From an uncultured Bacteroidales bacterium (lineage in GTDB: Bacteria > Bacteroidota > Bacteroidia > Bacteroidales > Muribaculaceae), in contig CACYVC010000011.1 in assembly GCA_902777835.1 (NCBI GenBank), positions 141,448 through 205,447 on the forward strand: DNA of 64,000 nt. The letters are read 5' to 3'. The notes beneath the pieces are model-generated. The model did not search any database. It was not told the origin of the DNA and saw only the letters and a program-made list of their open reading frames with translations. A program made the translations under genes and the position numbers. Shown here one piece after another: positions 35,360-43,319 of this stretch (within the stretch, counting starts at the first letter, position 1; every line of letters begins with the position of its first letter).

Positions 35360-36880
35360 ATGCTAAACGAAAAAGATCAGCAACTAATTGAAAACAAGGG
35401 CATAACAGCCGAAATGATTGAGAAACAGATTAAGCGTTTTGAGAATGGTTTTCCACAACTGCGCATCCACTCGGTAGCAACTGTGGGCGACGGCATCATG
35501 CGACTAGGAGAGAAAGAAATCAACCACTTCATAAAGCTTTGGCGACAATCGCAGCTGCAAGGTGTGACTATCGAGAAGTTTGTACCTGCATCTGGCGCAG
35601 CCAGCCGCATGTTCAAAAACATGTTTGCATTCACCACTTCGGGAAGGACAGCACCCGAGACCGATTTTGAGAAGCAATACTTCGACAACATCAATCATTT
35701 CGCTTTCTATCCTGCCCTTAACAAGGCATGCGACAAGCTCTACAAAGCAACAATTCCGCAACTTATTCAAGACGGGAGATATGTAGAGATTGCCAAGACA
35801 ATGCTCGAGAGCAATGGACTGAACTACGGTTTCTTGCCCAAGGCGCTATTGCAGTTCCACCGTGCTGCTGGTGGTGGCGTACATACCTCGCTCGAGGAAC
35901 ATCTTGAGGAGGGTGCACAATACGCAGCCAACGACAAACGTGAGGTGAACATCCACTTCACCGTATCACCCGAGCACCGCAAGGAGTTTGACAAGGTACT
36001 TAAAGCTAAGCTACCTGCTATGGAAATGGTGTGGGGAGTGAAGTATAATGTGACCATGAGCGAGCAAAAGCAATCAACCGACACTATTGCCGTAAACCTC
36101 GACAACTCGCCCTATCGCGACAAAGACGGCAATCTATTCTTCCGTCCAGCAGGACATGGGGCACTCATCGAGAACCTCAACGAGCGCGATGCCGACGTAG
36201 TTTTTGTCAAGAACATTGATAACGTGGTGCCTCTGCGCTTGCGCAACACCACAGTACGCTACAAAAAGGCGATTGGCGGCTACCTGATTGACGTGCAACG
36301 AGCTATCACAAAACACCTGGCAACACTCGACAAGGGAGCTAACGCCAATGATCTGAAAAATATCCTCAAGTTTGTGGAGAATCGCCTATGCACCCACAAC
36401 GAGGCTACAGCAAATATGGATGACAAGCAACTCGCCGAGTATCTGCGCAGCAAGCTCAATCGACCCATTCGAGTGTGCGGAATGGTGCTCAACGAGGGTG
36501 AGCCAGGCGGAGGACCTTACCTCGCCTACAATAGCGACGGCAGTTATTCGCCACAAATCCTTGAGGCGGCTCAAATCGATGAGAACGACCCCGCCGCCGT
36601 AGAACTGATGAAGAGCGGCACCCACTTCAACCCCGTCGACCTAGTTTGCTACCTGAAAGACTACAAAGGCAACAAGTTTGACCTCAAGCAGTTTGTGGAC
36701 CCCGACACTGGCCTCATCTCGATGAAATCGACTGGCGGTGTAGAAATCAAGGCGCTAGAGTTGCCTGGCCTTTGGAACGGCTCAATGAGCGACTGGAACA
36801 CTATCTTCGTGGAAGTACCAATCGAAACCTTCAACCCCGTGAAGACAGTAAACGACTTGTTGCGCCCTCAGCATCAATAA
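35360..36880 (+). CDS. DUF4301-family protein
   Basis: The 506-residue cytoplasmic protein matches the Bacteroidetes family DUF4301. Conserved-looking segments include EKFVPASGAASRMFKNMF, PKALLQFHRAAGGGVHTSLEEH, GHGALIENLNERDADVVFVKNIDNV and RPIRVCGMVLNEGEPGGGPYLA. These resemble sugar-nucleotidyltransferase-like folds (GASRMFK-type loop, KNIDN metal-site-like segment). The function is not established; that fold resemblance is my inference. It is divergent from relA and followed 60 bases later by a secreted thioredoxin-like gene. Confidence 0.85.
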   Translation: MLNEKDQQLIENKGITAEMIEKQIKRFENGFPQLRIHSVATVGDGIMRLGEKEINHFIKLWRQSQLQGVTIEKFVPASGAASRMFKNMFAFTTSGRTAPETDFEKQYFDNINHFAFYPALNKACDKLYKATIPQLIQDGRYVEIAKTMLESNGLNYGFLPKALLQFHRAAGGGVHTSLEEHLEEGAQYAANDKREVNIHFTVSPEHRKEFDKVLKAKLPAMEMVWGVKYNVTMSEQKQSTDTIAVNLDNSPYRDKDGNLFFRPAGHGALIENLNERDADVVFVKNIDNVVPLRLRNTTVRYKKAIGGYLIDVQRAITKHLATLDKGANANDLKNILKFVENRLCTHNEATANMDDKQLAEYLRSKLNRPIRVCGMVLNEGEPGGGPYLAYNSDGSYSPQILEAAQIDENDPAAVELMKSGTHFNPVDLVCYLKDYKGNKFDLKQFVDPDTGLISMKSTGGVEIKALELPGLWNGSMSDWNTIFVEVPIETFNPVKTVNDLLRPQHQ

Positions 36881-36940
36881 ATTTAAACCTTTAAGAGTTT
36901 TTTCTATCTAAGTTTATATTCACTTTTTAATAAATAATTC

Positions 36941-37354
36941 ATGAAAAAAGCATTATTGATTTTAGCGGCAATTTTCACCATGTGGACCGTTGCCAGCGCA
37001 CAGACTCAGAGTAAAGTAAAAGAGATTGGCATGCAAGAGTTTATGGGCCTTTTTAACATGGAAACAGGCACAATAGCTCATCCTTCAGTATTTGACTTCA
37101 ACGCCACTTGGTGTGGTCCTTGCCGTCAGTTGGCACCAATCCTTGAGGAACTCGCAGCAGAATATGAAGGACGTGTAAACTTCTACAGCATAGATGTTGA
37201 TAAGAATAAAGAGCTTGCCAAAGCACTTGAAATCCAAAGTATTCCTTACGTATTGTTCTTTGCTCCTGGTGGCGGCGACCCCGAGGAGATGATTGGCTTG
37301 TCTTCAAAAGAAGAAGTTAAGGCTTATATCGAGAGAATTTTAAAAGTTAAATAA
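36941..37354 (+). CDS. secreted thioredoxin-like protein
   Basis: The 137-residue product has a signal peptide (MKKALLILAAIFTMWTVASAQ) and a single thioredoxin domain with the active site TWCGPCRQLAP. SIPYVLFFAPGG carries the cis-proline loop. It is probably a periplasmic disulfide reductase or oxidase. Eight bases separate it from the following secreted protein, so they are one operon. Confidence 0.88.
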   Translation: MKKALLILAAIFTMWTVASAQTQSKVKEIGMQEFMGLFNMETGTIAHPSVFDFNATWCGPCRQLAPILEELAAEYEGRVNFYSIDVDKNKELAKALEIQSIPYVLFFAPGGGDPEEMIGLSSKEEVKAYIERILKVK

Positions 37355-37362
37355 ACATCATT

Positions 37363-37887
37363 ATGAAACGATTGATCTTTGGGTTGCTTTTAGCAACAAT
37401 GTTATTTGCCATTCCTGGCACTATCGATGCGAAGAAAAAGAAGACCACCCGCAAAACTGCTCAAGAGCAGAAATATGACTATCTCTCTGCTCTAGAACGC
37501 AAGATTGTGGGGAAACACTTGCTCACTCTGCAATGGATATCATGGGAAAGCTATGGCTCGGTAACTATCAAGAAGGAAGCCAATGGCACGCTCTCTTGCC
37601 GCGGTGAACAGTTGGCTCGCAAGTGCCCGAAGGGTACCGAGCAAGGAAACATCGACAACGATGACTACGTTAAAATCGATGGCGTGATTGATATTGTTGA
37701 CAAGGACCACCTAATCTTCATCGGACAGATAAGGACCAAAGTCTATCACATCAACAACGGCCAAGAAGTGCTGAGGGATGGTACCTTCAACTTTGTCACA
37801 AAAGAAAACCGTCATTACTGGCGAATGCAAGAGATGACTAACCCTGCAGATGAGTGTGTAGATTACATCGACATCTTCTTTAAGTGA
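37363..37887 (+). CDS. hypothetical secreted protein
   Basis: I do not recognise a family. The 174-residue product has a signal peptide (MKRLIFGLLLATMLFAIPGTIDA) followed by a very basic stretch (KKKKTTRKTAQEQK). The mature part has a beta-rich pattern with WISWESYGSVTIKKEANGTLSCRGEQ, VKIDGVIDIVDKDHLIFIGQIRTKV and an aromatic C-terminus. The protein contains two Cys residues that could be a substrate for the thioredoxin-like protein just upstream. Ends at a strong terminator. Confidence 0.72.
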   Translation: MKRLIFGLLLATMLFAIPGTIDAKKKKTTRKTAQEQKYDYLSALERKIVGKHLLTLQWISWESYGSVTIKKEANGTLSCRGEQLARKCPKGTEQGNIDNDDYVKIDGVIDIVDKDHLIFIGQIRTKVYHINNGQEVLRDGTFNFVTKENRHYWRMQEMTNPADECVDYIDIFFK

Positions 37888-37911
37888 TAAAATTCTCGCT
37901 TCAGAAACTAC

Positions 37912-37948
37912 AAGTGCCGCCACATAATCGAGGCGGCACTTTGTTTTT
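37912..37948 (+). terminator. terminator between convergent hypothetical gene and rarA
   Basis: AAGTGCCGCC (37912-37921) pairs with GGCGGCACTT (37932-37941), followed by T-rich sequence to 37948. Confidence 0.92.
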
Positions 37949-37953
37949 TATCC

Positions 37954-39240
37954 TTAATTGTCTTCTAAAGAGCCCCAGCGGCGGTCTTGGCGATCTTTTA
38001 GCTTTGCTTCGGATGCTGTATGGGGTTGAGGTTTCCAAATCTTTGTATCTTTTAATTCCTTAGGTAAGTATTGTTGATTAACGAAATGCCCTGGAAAATC
38101 GTGAGCATATTTGTAATCGGCACCATAACCTAGCTCCTTCATGAGCTTGGTGGGGGCATTGCGCAAGTGCAATGGCACTGGCAGATTGCCAGTCTGCTCC
38201 ACGAGCTGAAGAGCATCGTCGATGGCAAGATAGGCACTGTTGCTCTTCTCGCTGGTGGCTAGATAGATAGCGCACTCACTTAGAGGAATGCGCCCTTCGG
38301 GCCACCCAATCTTGTTGATAACATCAAAAGTGGCATTAGCAAGCAGCAGGGCATTAGGATTGGCAAGACCAATATCCTCGGCAGCTAGGATGCACAGGCG
38401 ACGGGCAATGAACTTGGGGTCCTCACCGCCAGCTATAAGGCGCGCTAGCCAATATACTGCCGCATCGGGATCACTTCCTCGTATCGACTTGATAAACGCA
38501 GATATGATGTCGTAGTGCATCTCTCCGTTCTTGTCAAAGGCGAGTGGATTCTGCTGGAGGCGGTCGGTGACAATCTTGTCGTTGATGACAAACGGCTCAT
38601 GGGCATCGAGCGACTGATATATCAGGTCAAGGATGTTAAGCAGTTTGCGCGCATCGCCACCACTGTAACGTAGAAGAGCCTCAGTCTCCTCCACCCTAAC
38701 TTCTCGGTCCTGGAATATGCGGTCGGTCTTGATTGTACGGTATAGTAATTCCAGCAAGTCGTCGCGGTCAAGCGGCTCAAGCACATAAACCTGAGCGCGA
38801 GAGAGCAAAGGCCGTATCACCTCAAACGAAGGATTCTCAGTAGTTGCGCCTATTAGTGTCACCGTGCCTTTTTCCACTGCACCTAGCAATGAGTCCTGCT
38901 GCGACTTGTTGAAACGGTGAATCTCATCGATAAAGAGCACCGGACGGCCTTTTGTAAAGATGCTTCCAGCATCGGCACGGCATCGGTCAAGCACTTCGCG
39001 CACCTCCTTCACACCGCTAGTAACAGCACTAAGTGTGTAGAACGGCACTTTCGTCTGCTCTGCGATGATGCGTGCCAGCGTAGTCTTTCCTACTCCCGGC
39101 GGGCCCCACAAGATAAACGAGGAGATGTTTCCACTCTCTATCATGCGACGTATCACAGCCCCCTCACCCACGAGGTGCTTCTGCCCTATGTAGTCATCGA
39201 GCGACTTGGGCCTCATGCGCTCGGCTAATGGTTCATACAT
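37954..39240 (-). CDS. rarA: replication-associated recombination protein A (MgsA)
   Basis: RarA is an AAA+ ATPase of the clamp-loader group that acts at stalled replication forks. The start is ATG 39240 (MYEPLAERMRPKSLDDYIGQ); the frame continues upstream only through a TTG. Walker A GPPGVGKTT and Walker B LFIDEIHRFNKSQQDSLL are intact, followed by sensor-1 LIGATTENPSFEV and arginine finger region PLLSRAQVYVL. The C-terminal MgsA domain has RSDAAVYWLA-like RGSDPDAAVYWLARLIAGGEDP and ends with RWGSLEDN. A TATCTTTG -7 box is at 39270-39263. The gene is divergent from nhaC. Confidence 0.93.
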   Translation of the reverse strand: MYEPLAERMRPKSLDDYIGQKHLVGEGAVIRRMIESGNISSFILWGPPGVGKTTLARIIAEQTKVPFYTLSAVTSGVKEVREVLDRCRADAGSIFTKGRPVLFIDEIHRFNKSQQDSLLGAVEKGTVTLIGATTENPSFEVIRPLLSRAQVYVLEPLDRDDLLELLYRTIKTDRIFQDREVRVEETEALLRYSGGDARKLLNILDLIYQSLDAHEPFVINDKIVTDRLQQNPLAFDKNGEMHYDIISAFIKSIRGSDPDAAVYWLARLIAGGEDPKFIARRLCILAAEDIGLANPNALLLANATFDVINKIGWPEGRIPLSECAIYLATSEKSNSAYLAIDDALQLVEQTGNLPVPLHLRNAPTKLMKELGYGADYKYAHDFPGHFVNQQYLPKELKDTKIWKPQPHTASEAKLKDRQDRRWGSLEDN

Positions 39241-39287
39241 AATTACATGTCTTTTCAAATCACAAAGATAATACTTTTTTAGACGTT

Positions 39288-39319
39288 ATTGTAAAATCAA
39301 AGATTTTTTTGTAAGTTTG
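39288..39319 (+). promoter_or_regulatory. nhaC promoter
   Basis: ATTG (39288-39291), 20 bases, TAAGTTTG (39312-39319), close to consensus, 28 bases before the ATG at 39348. Confidence 0.65.
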
Positions 39320-39347
39320 CACTCAGAATTTTCAACACACATTAATC

Positions 39348-40835
39348 ATGAGTAACCACACCACGCCACATCCTCTCATAGCCTCAATTCCTATAATAGT
39401 ACTAATAGGGCTTCTAGCAGTCGCCATCGCTCTCTTCGGTTCCGACTCACTGAGCGGCGCCAGCCAGGTGGCATTAATCATGGCTATGGCAGTGTGTGTG
39501 TTGATTTCCACTGTCTTCTACCATGTGCCGTGGAAAAACTTCGAGCAGCAAATCTCCAAGACCATGGGAGGTATTTTTATCACACTGCTCATACTGCTAT
39601 CGGTGGGTATGCTCGCAGGTTCTTGGATGATTAGCGGCGTGGTGCCAACATTGATTTATTATGGAGTGCAACTGCTATCACCCAAGTTCTTCCTTGTAAC
39701 CGCATGCATCATCTGTGCTATAGTGTCGCTACTGTCGGGAAGTTCATGGACAACTATTGCTACTATTGGCGTTGCACTACTTGGCATTGGCGACGCATTA
39801 GGCGTAAGTCAGGCTTGGACAGCTGGTGCTATCATCTCTGGGGCATATTTTGGCGACAAGATGTCGCCATTGAGCGACACCACCATTCTTGCTTCGTCAA
39901 GTACAAGAGTAGATATTTTTGAGCACATCCGCTACATGATGCACACCACAGTGCCAGCACTCACCATCTCGCTAATCATCTTCACCATAGCCGGATTGGG
40001 GCATGGCGATGGTGCAATAAATATAGAGCAATACACCACAGGGCTTTCCTCGTCATTCAACATCTCGGCTTGGACGCTACTTGTGCCCATTATCACTGGC
40101 ATAATGATAGCCCGCAAGACCCCGTCGCTCATCGTATTGTTCACGTCCTCAATATTGGCTGGTATCGTAGCACTGATTCTGCAGCCACACATCCTCGCAC
40201 AGATTGCTGCCGACCCAACACTCACGCATGCCGCATCGCTCACCAAAGGTCTCACTATCACTTACTTTGGAGCAACATCGATAGATACAGGTCTTGCCGC
40301 TCTCAACGACCTAGTGTCAACGGGTGGCATGGCTGGAATGCTCAACACCATCTGGCTCATCATCTGCGCCATGTGCTTCGGCGCCGCGATGGTGGCTAGT
40401 GGCATGATTCACAGCATCACACAGATTATCATCCGCTGGGCGAAGTCTAGAACCAGTCTAGTGTCATCGACAGTGGTTTCGGGAATATTTCTTAACCTCA
40501 CCACTGGCGACCAGTTCATAAGCATTGTGCTGACTGCCGACACATTCAGCAACGCCTACAAGCAGAAAGGCTTTGAGCAACGACTCCTAAGCCGCACCAC
40601 CGAGGATGCCGCAACTGTCACTTCGGTCCTCGTACCATGGAACACCTGTGGCATGACACAAGCCACAGTGCTCGGAGTGCCCACACTCACCTACCTGCCC
40701 TACTGCTTCTTCAACATCCTGTGCCCAATCATGACAATAACCATCGCAGCACTAGGATGGAAAATCAAGCAGTTGAAACCAGCTCCAAGTAATGATAACG
40801 AGAACACACAACCAACAGAAAAAACCGAAGATTAA
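39348..40835 (+). CDS. nhaC: NhaC-family Na+/H+ antiporter
   Basis: The 495-residue inner-membrane protein has about 12 hydrophobic segments. It matches the NhaC family by SLLSGSSWTTIATIGVALLGIG, GAYFGDKMSPLSDTTILASS and LLSRTTEDAATVTSVLVPWNTCG. It is likely to exchange Na+ for H+, or to act in malate/lactate exchange as some NhaC relatives do. Monocistronic, followed by tRNA-Ser on the same strand. Confidence 0.9.
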   Translation: MSNHTTPHPLIASIPIIVLIGLLAVAIALFGSDSLSGASQVALIMAMAVCVLISTVFYHVPWKNFEQQISKTMGGIFITLLILLSVGMLAGSWMISGVVPTLIYYGVQLLSPKFFLVTACIICAIVSLLSGSSWTTIATIGVALLGIGDALGVSQAWTAGAIISGAYFGDKMSPLSDTTILASSSTRVDIFEHIRYMMHTTVPALTISLIIFTIAGLGHGDGAINIEQYTTGLSSSFNISAWTLLVPIITGIMIARKTPSLIVLFTSSILAGIVALILQPHILAQIAADPTLTHAASLTKGLTITYFGATSIDTGLAALNDLVSTGGMAGMLNTIWLIICAMCFGAAMVASGMIHSITQIIIRWAKSRTSLVSSTVVSGIFLNLTTGDQFISIVLTADTFSNAYKQKGFEQRLLSRTTEDAATVTSVLVPWNTCGMTQATVLGVPTLTYLPYCFFNILCPIMTITIAALGWKIKQLKPAPSNDNENTQPTEKTED

Positions 40836-40889
40836 ACACGTCTCTCAAAAAATAAATCAAAAAGTAATATCTTTTTAAATAAAAAGCAT

Positions 40890-40897
40890 TACCTTTG
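40890..40897 (+). promoter_or_regulatory. candidate tRNA-Ser -7 box
   Basis: TACCTTTG, about 23 bases before the tRNA 5' end. Confidence 0.55.
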
Positions 40898-40919
40898 CAC
40901 CGCATTTCGCGAAAATAAT

Positions 40920-41007
40920 GGAGTGATGCTCGAGTGGCTGAAGAGGCACGCCTGGAAAGCGTGTAAACGTCAAAAGCGTTTCCCGAGTTCGAATCTCGGT
41001 CACTCCG
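40920..41007 (+). tRNA. tRNA-Ser (anticodon GGA)
   Basis: GGAGTGA (40920-40926) pairs with TCACTCC (41000-41006) as the acceptor stem; G 41007 is the discriminator. The anticodon arm reads CCTGGAAAGC with anticodon GGA, reading UCC/UCU. A long variable arm and the TTCGAATC T-loop mark it as a class II serine tRNA. CCA is not encoded. Confidence 0.95.
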
Positions 41008-41018
41008 CTACAAAAAAC

Positions 41019-41051
41019 AATGCAGAGTTCTCATTTTCAGAACCCTGCATT
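41019..41051. terminator. bidirectional terminator between tRNA-Ser and the lipoprotein gene
   Basis: AATGCAGaGTTCT pairs with AGAACcCTGCATT around a CATTTTC loop. On the minus strand it is followed by a T-run (41016-41011 region). Confidence 0.82.
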
Positions 41052-41074
41052 ATTCTTTAATTTATATTCAGCAA

Positions 41075-41605
41075 TTAATCAACTTTGAACGATTTGATCA
41101 TCGACTCAATGTCTTTATCAAATTTGTCTTTCTTCTCAACAGGATAAGTAACGTCAATCATGAATTTCTTTCCATTCTTCTGAAGCTCATAGTGTGCACG
41201 AAGACCAAAATCGTCCTGACTCTTTGAAACGTAGGAAATGTCATCAATTTTCTTAGCGTCAACACTGTCATTCAATGCCTTACTCATCTCAATGCTCTGG
41301 TCGATTGATTTTTCAGGAGTCATATCACCAAGGTAGTTCATCTCTGTAGCTGTCACGTCGATCATGCAACCATCAGAGAGGAAGAGCTTTCCACCACGTT
41401 CTTTTTCCATCTGGGCATCGTTGTTTTGCTGCTTAAATCCCTCGGGCAGGACTATTGAATAGCCAAAATCCTTGTTCTCGTACTTTACTCCTTCAATATT
41501 CTCTTCGCTTGCATCGCTTCCTGAAGCCGATTTTTTTTCACCAGCACAGCTCACAAACATTGTTATTGAAACAATTGTCAACAAAAATAATAATGATTTT
41601 TTCAT
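41075..41605 (-). CDS. small lipoprotein of unknown function
   Basis: The 176-residue product has a lipoprotein signal peptide (MKKSLLFLLTIVSITMFVSC, lipobox FVSC with the modified Cys at about residue 20), then a Ser/Gly/Glu-rich linker. The globular part has ENKDFGYSIVLPEGFKQQ, a pattern also seen in PsbP-like or DUF-type surface lipoproteins, and KSIDQSIEMSKALN. I do not recognise a specific family. It stands alone between tRNA-Ser and YitT. Confidence 0.75.
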   Translation of the reverse strand: MKKSLLFLLTIVSITMFVSCAGEKKSASGSDASEENIEGVKYENKDFGYSIVLPEGFKQQNNDAQMEKERGGKLFLSDGCMIDVTATEMNYLGDMTPEKSIDQSIEMSKALNDSVDAKKIDDISYVSKSQDDFGLRAHYELQKNGKKFMIDVTYPVEKKDKFDKDIESMIKSFKVD

Positions 41606-41760
41606 AATAAGATTTAGTTTAGGATTAATAATTTATGCAAAGTTAAACCTTTTACTTGAAAAAGCCACCAACAACCCCCATTTTTTTATTCTACAATTTA
41701 GATTTTTATTAATTTTGCAGCCACAAAACAAGAACAAACATTAATTAAGTAATAAACGTC

Positions 41761-42708
41761 ATGGGAAAGATTAACAAAGTCGCTATCACGCACATTAAGG
41801 ACTACATAATGATTACAGTGGGACTGCTGTGCTACTGCTTTGGATATTCGGCATTTCTGCTACCCGAGAAAATTGTGACTGGTGGTGTAACAGGTCTTGC
41901 TTCGCTGTTATATTTTGGGTTTAACTGGAATGTAGCCATCACCTACTACATCATAAATGCCATCTTGTTGGCTATAGCTTTCAAGACTGTGGGCAAGCAG
42001 TTTGTGATTCGCACTGTTATTGGTGCAACAATTGCCACTCTGCTTTTGGGTATAATGGTTCCGCTGTTTAAGGAGCCAATCGTTGCCCAGCAACCGTTCA
42101 TGAATGTGATAATTGGCGCTGTGCTATGTGGCATGGGTCTGGGCATTGTGTTTACTCACAATGGCAGTTCGGCAGGTACCGACATCATTGCTGCAATGGT
42201 AACTAAGCACAGCAACATTTCCTTTGGTCGAACAATGATCTATGTCGATATGCTCATTATCAGTTCAAGCTACCTCATTTTCCATTCGCTCGACAAGATT
42301 GTTTACGGTCTCATCTTCATGTTCATCTGTTCAATAGCTGCCGATATGGTTATCGACAGTAACCGCCAGAGCGTTCAGTTTATGATTTTCAGTAAGAAGT
42401 GGAAAGAGATTGCCAATGCCATCACCAAGGAAACACATCGTGGCTGCACTGTGCTTCATGGTACTGGCTGGTACACACAAAGCGAAACCACTGTGCTGCT
42501 GGTAATGTGCCGCAACTATGAAAGCATGCAAATGTTCCGCATCATTAAAGCCATTGACGAGGATGCTTTTGTGTCGCAGGCAAAGATTAAGGGTGTATAT
42601 GGCGAGGGATTCGACCACGTTAAAGTCAAGCTCCAAAAAGAGGAAGCCGAGGAGATAGTTCAAGACGCCATGCCAATCGAATCTCCCAAAGAAACTAAAC
42701 AAGAATAA
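41761..42708 (+). CDS. YitT family (DUF161/DUF2179) membrane protein
   Basis: The 315-residue protein has five to six N-terminal helices with GLLCYCFGYSAFLLPEKIVTGGVTGLA and GLGIVFTHNGSSAGTDIIAAM, typical of the YitT/DUF161 family, and a cytosolic DUF2179 domain with KRGCTVLHGTGWYTQ-like THRGCTVLHGTGWYTQSETT. Function unknown. A -7 box TAATTTTG at 41710-41717 precedes it by about 44 bases. Confidence 0.88.
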   Translation: MGKINKVAITHIKDYIMITVGLLCYCFGYSAFLLPEKIVTGGVTGLASLLYFGFNWNVAITYYIINAILLAIAFKTVGKQFVIRTVIGATIATLLLGIMVPLFKEPIVAQQPFMNVIIGAVLCGMGLGIVFTHNGSSAGTDIIAAMVTKHSNISFGRTMIYVDMLIISSSYLIFHSLDKIVYGLIFMFICSIAADMVIDSNRQSVQFMIFSKKWKEIANAITKETHRGCTVLHGTGWYTQSETTVLLVMCRNYESMQMFRIIKAIDEDAFVSQAKIKGVYGEGFDHVKVKLQKEEAEEIVQDAMPIESPKETKQE

Positions 42709-42800
42709 TTGCAATAGCCAAAGTTTTTTTTAGTCCTTTTGAGTAGTTATTGTTTTTGGCACATTTTTTGCAATTACCATTGAAAATAGTTGCAAAAATA

Positions 42801-42833
42801 TTTGGCAATATCCAAAGAAAAGCAGTAATTTTG
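42801..42833 (+). promoter_or_regulatory. ferredoxin gene promoter
   Basis: TTTG (42801-42804), 21 bases, TAATTTTG (42826-42833), 55 bases before the ATG. Confidence 0.72.
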
Positions 42834-42888
42834 CAGCTGTTTACAAGACTAACTAATTTTTTACTTAACTATTTTAAATTATTTGATT

Positions 42889-43056
42889 ATGGCATACGTA
42901 ATTAGTGACGACTGTGTAGCATGCGGAACTTGCATGGATATGTGTCCAACTGGCGCTATCAGCGAGGGTGACATCTATGTAATTGATCCCGATACTTGCA
43001 TCAGCTGCGGTACTTGCGCTGAGGCTTGCCCCAACGAGGCAATTAGTGAGGGATAA
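42889..43056 (+). CDS. 2[4Fe-4S] ferredoxin, 55 residues
   Basis: ATG 42889 opens a 55-codon frame beginning MAYVISDDCVACGTC, with two Cx2Cx2Cx3CP motifs: CVACGTCMDMCP and CISCGTCAEACP. This is the clostridial-type ferredoxin that carries low-potential electrons. It is the likely electron partner of NfnAB (30.6-32.9 kb) and of ferredoxin-dependent enzymes elsewhere. It has its own promoter and terminator. Confidence 0.95.
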   Translation: MAYVISDDCVACGTCMDMCPTGAISEGDIYVIDPDTCISCGTCAEACPNEAISEG

Positions 43057-43079
43057 TTTCCACTCCTACGAGAAAATAG

Positions 43080-43117
43080 ATAGGCATTGCAATCAAGCAG
43101 TGCCTATTTCTTTTTTT
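43080..43117 (+). terminator. terminator after the ferredoxin gene
   Basis: ATAGGCATTGC (43080-43090) pairs with GCAGTGCCTAT (43097-43107) with one G-U pair, followed by TTCTTTTTTT. Confidence 0.88.
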
Positions 43118-43127
43118 GCGCTAATTC

Positions 43128-43252
43128 TACGGCACACGCACAGCTCGCACTGTATACCCGTAGTCACAGTCTTCACGCCCCTCGAACACGGCGTCAGAGT
43201 GGAAGTACAAACTCCAAACGAGGCTCGAGTCGTAGGCCAGGTTGAGCTTTTT
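43128..43252 (-). pseudogene. relic of a FISUMP (major paralogous domain) gene
   Basis: Read on the minus strand, about 40 codons run into a TAG at 43130-43128. The encoded segment includes SSLVWSLYFHSDAV and ends CDYGYTVRAVRVP. This matches the C-terminal pattern of FISUMP domains (Trp-x-Leu-x-Phe, then Gly-x-x-VRxVR). There is a stop just upstream and no start codon, so only the 3' end of a former gene remains. Confidence 0.65.
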
Positions 43253-43267
43253 CTAACTGATAGTCAA

Positions 43268-43302
43268 AAACCGTCAACTGGCAACCGTGAACTGAAAACT
43301 TT
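43268..43302. repeat. period-7 intergenic repeat upstream of the sulfatase-like gene
   Basis: Five diverged heptads (AAACCGT, CAACTGG, CAACCGT, GAACTGA, AAACTTT) just ahead of the -7 box and ATG of the following gene. Confidence 0.6.
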
Positions 43303-43306
43303 TCAC

Positions 43307-43314
43307 TATCTTTG
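43307..43314 (+). promoter_or_regulatory. -7 box of the LTA-synthase-like gene, almost on the start codon
   Basis: TATCTTTG ends only five bases before the ATG at 43320, so the mRNA would be leaderless or nearly so. Confidence 0.55.
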
Positions 43315-43319
43315 CAGCC

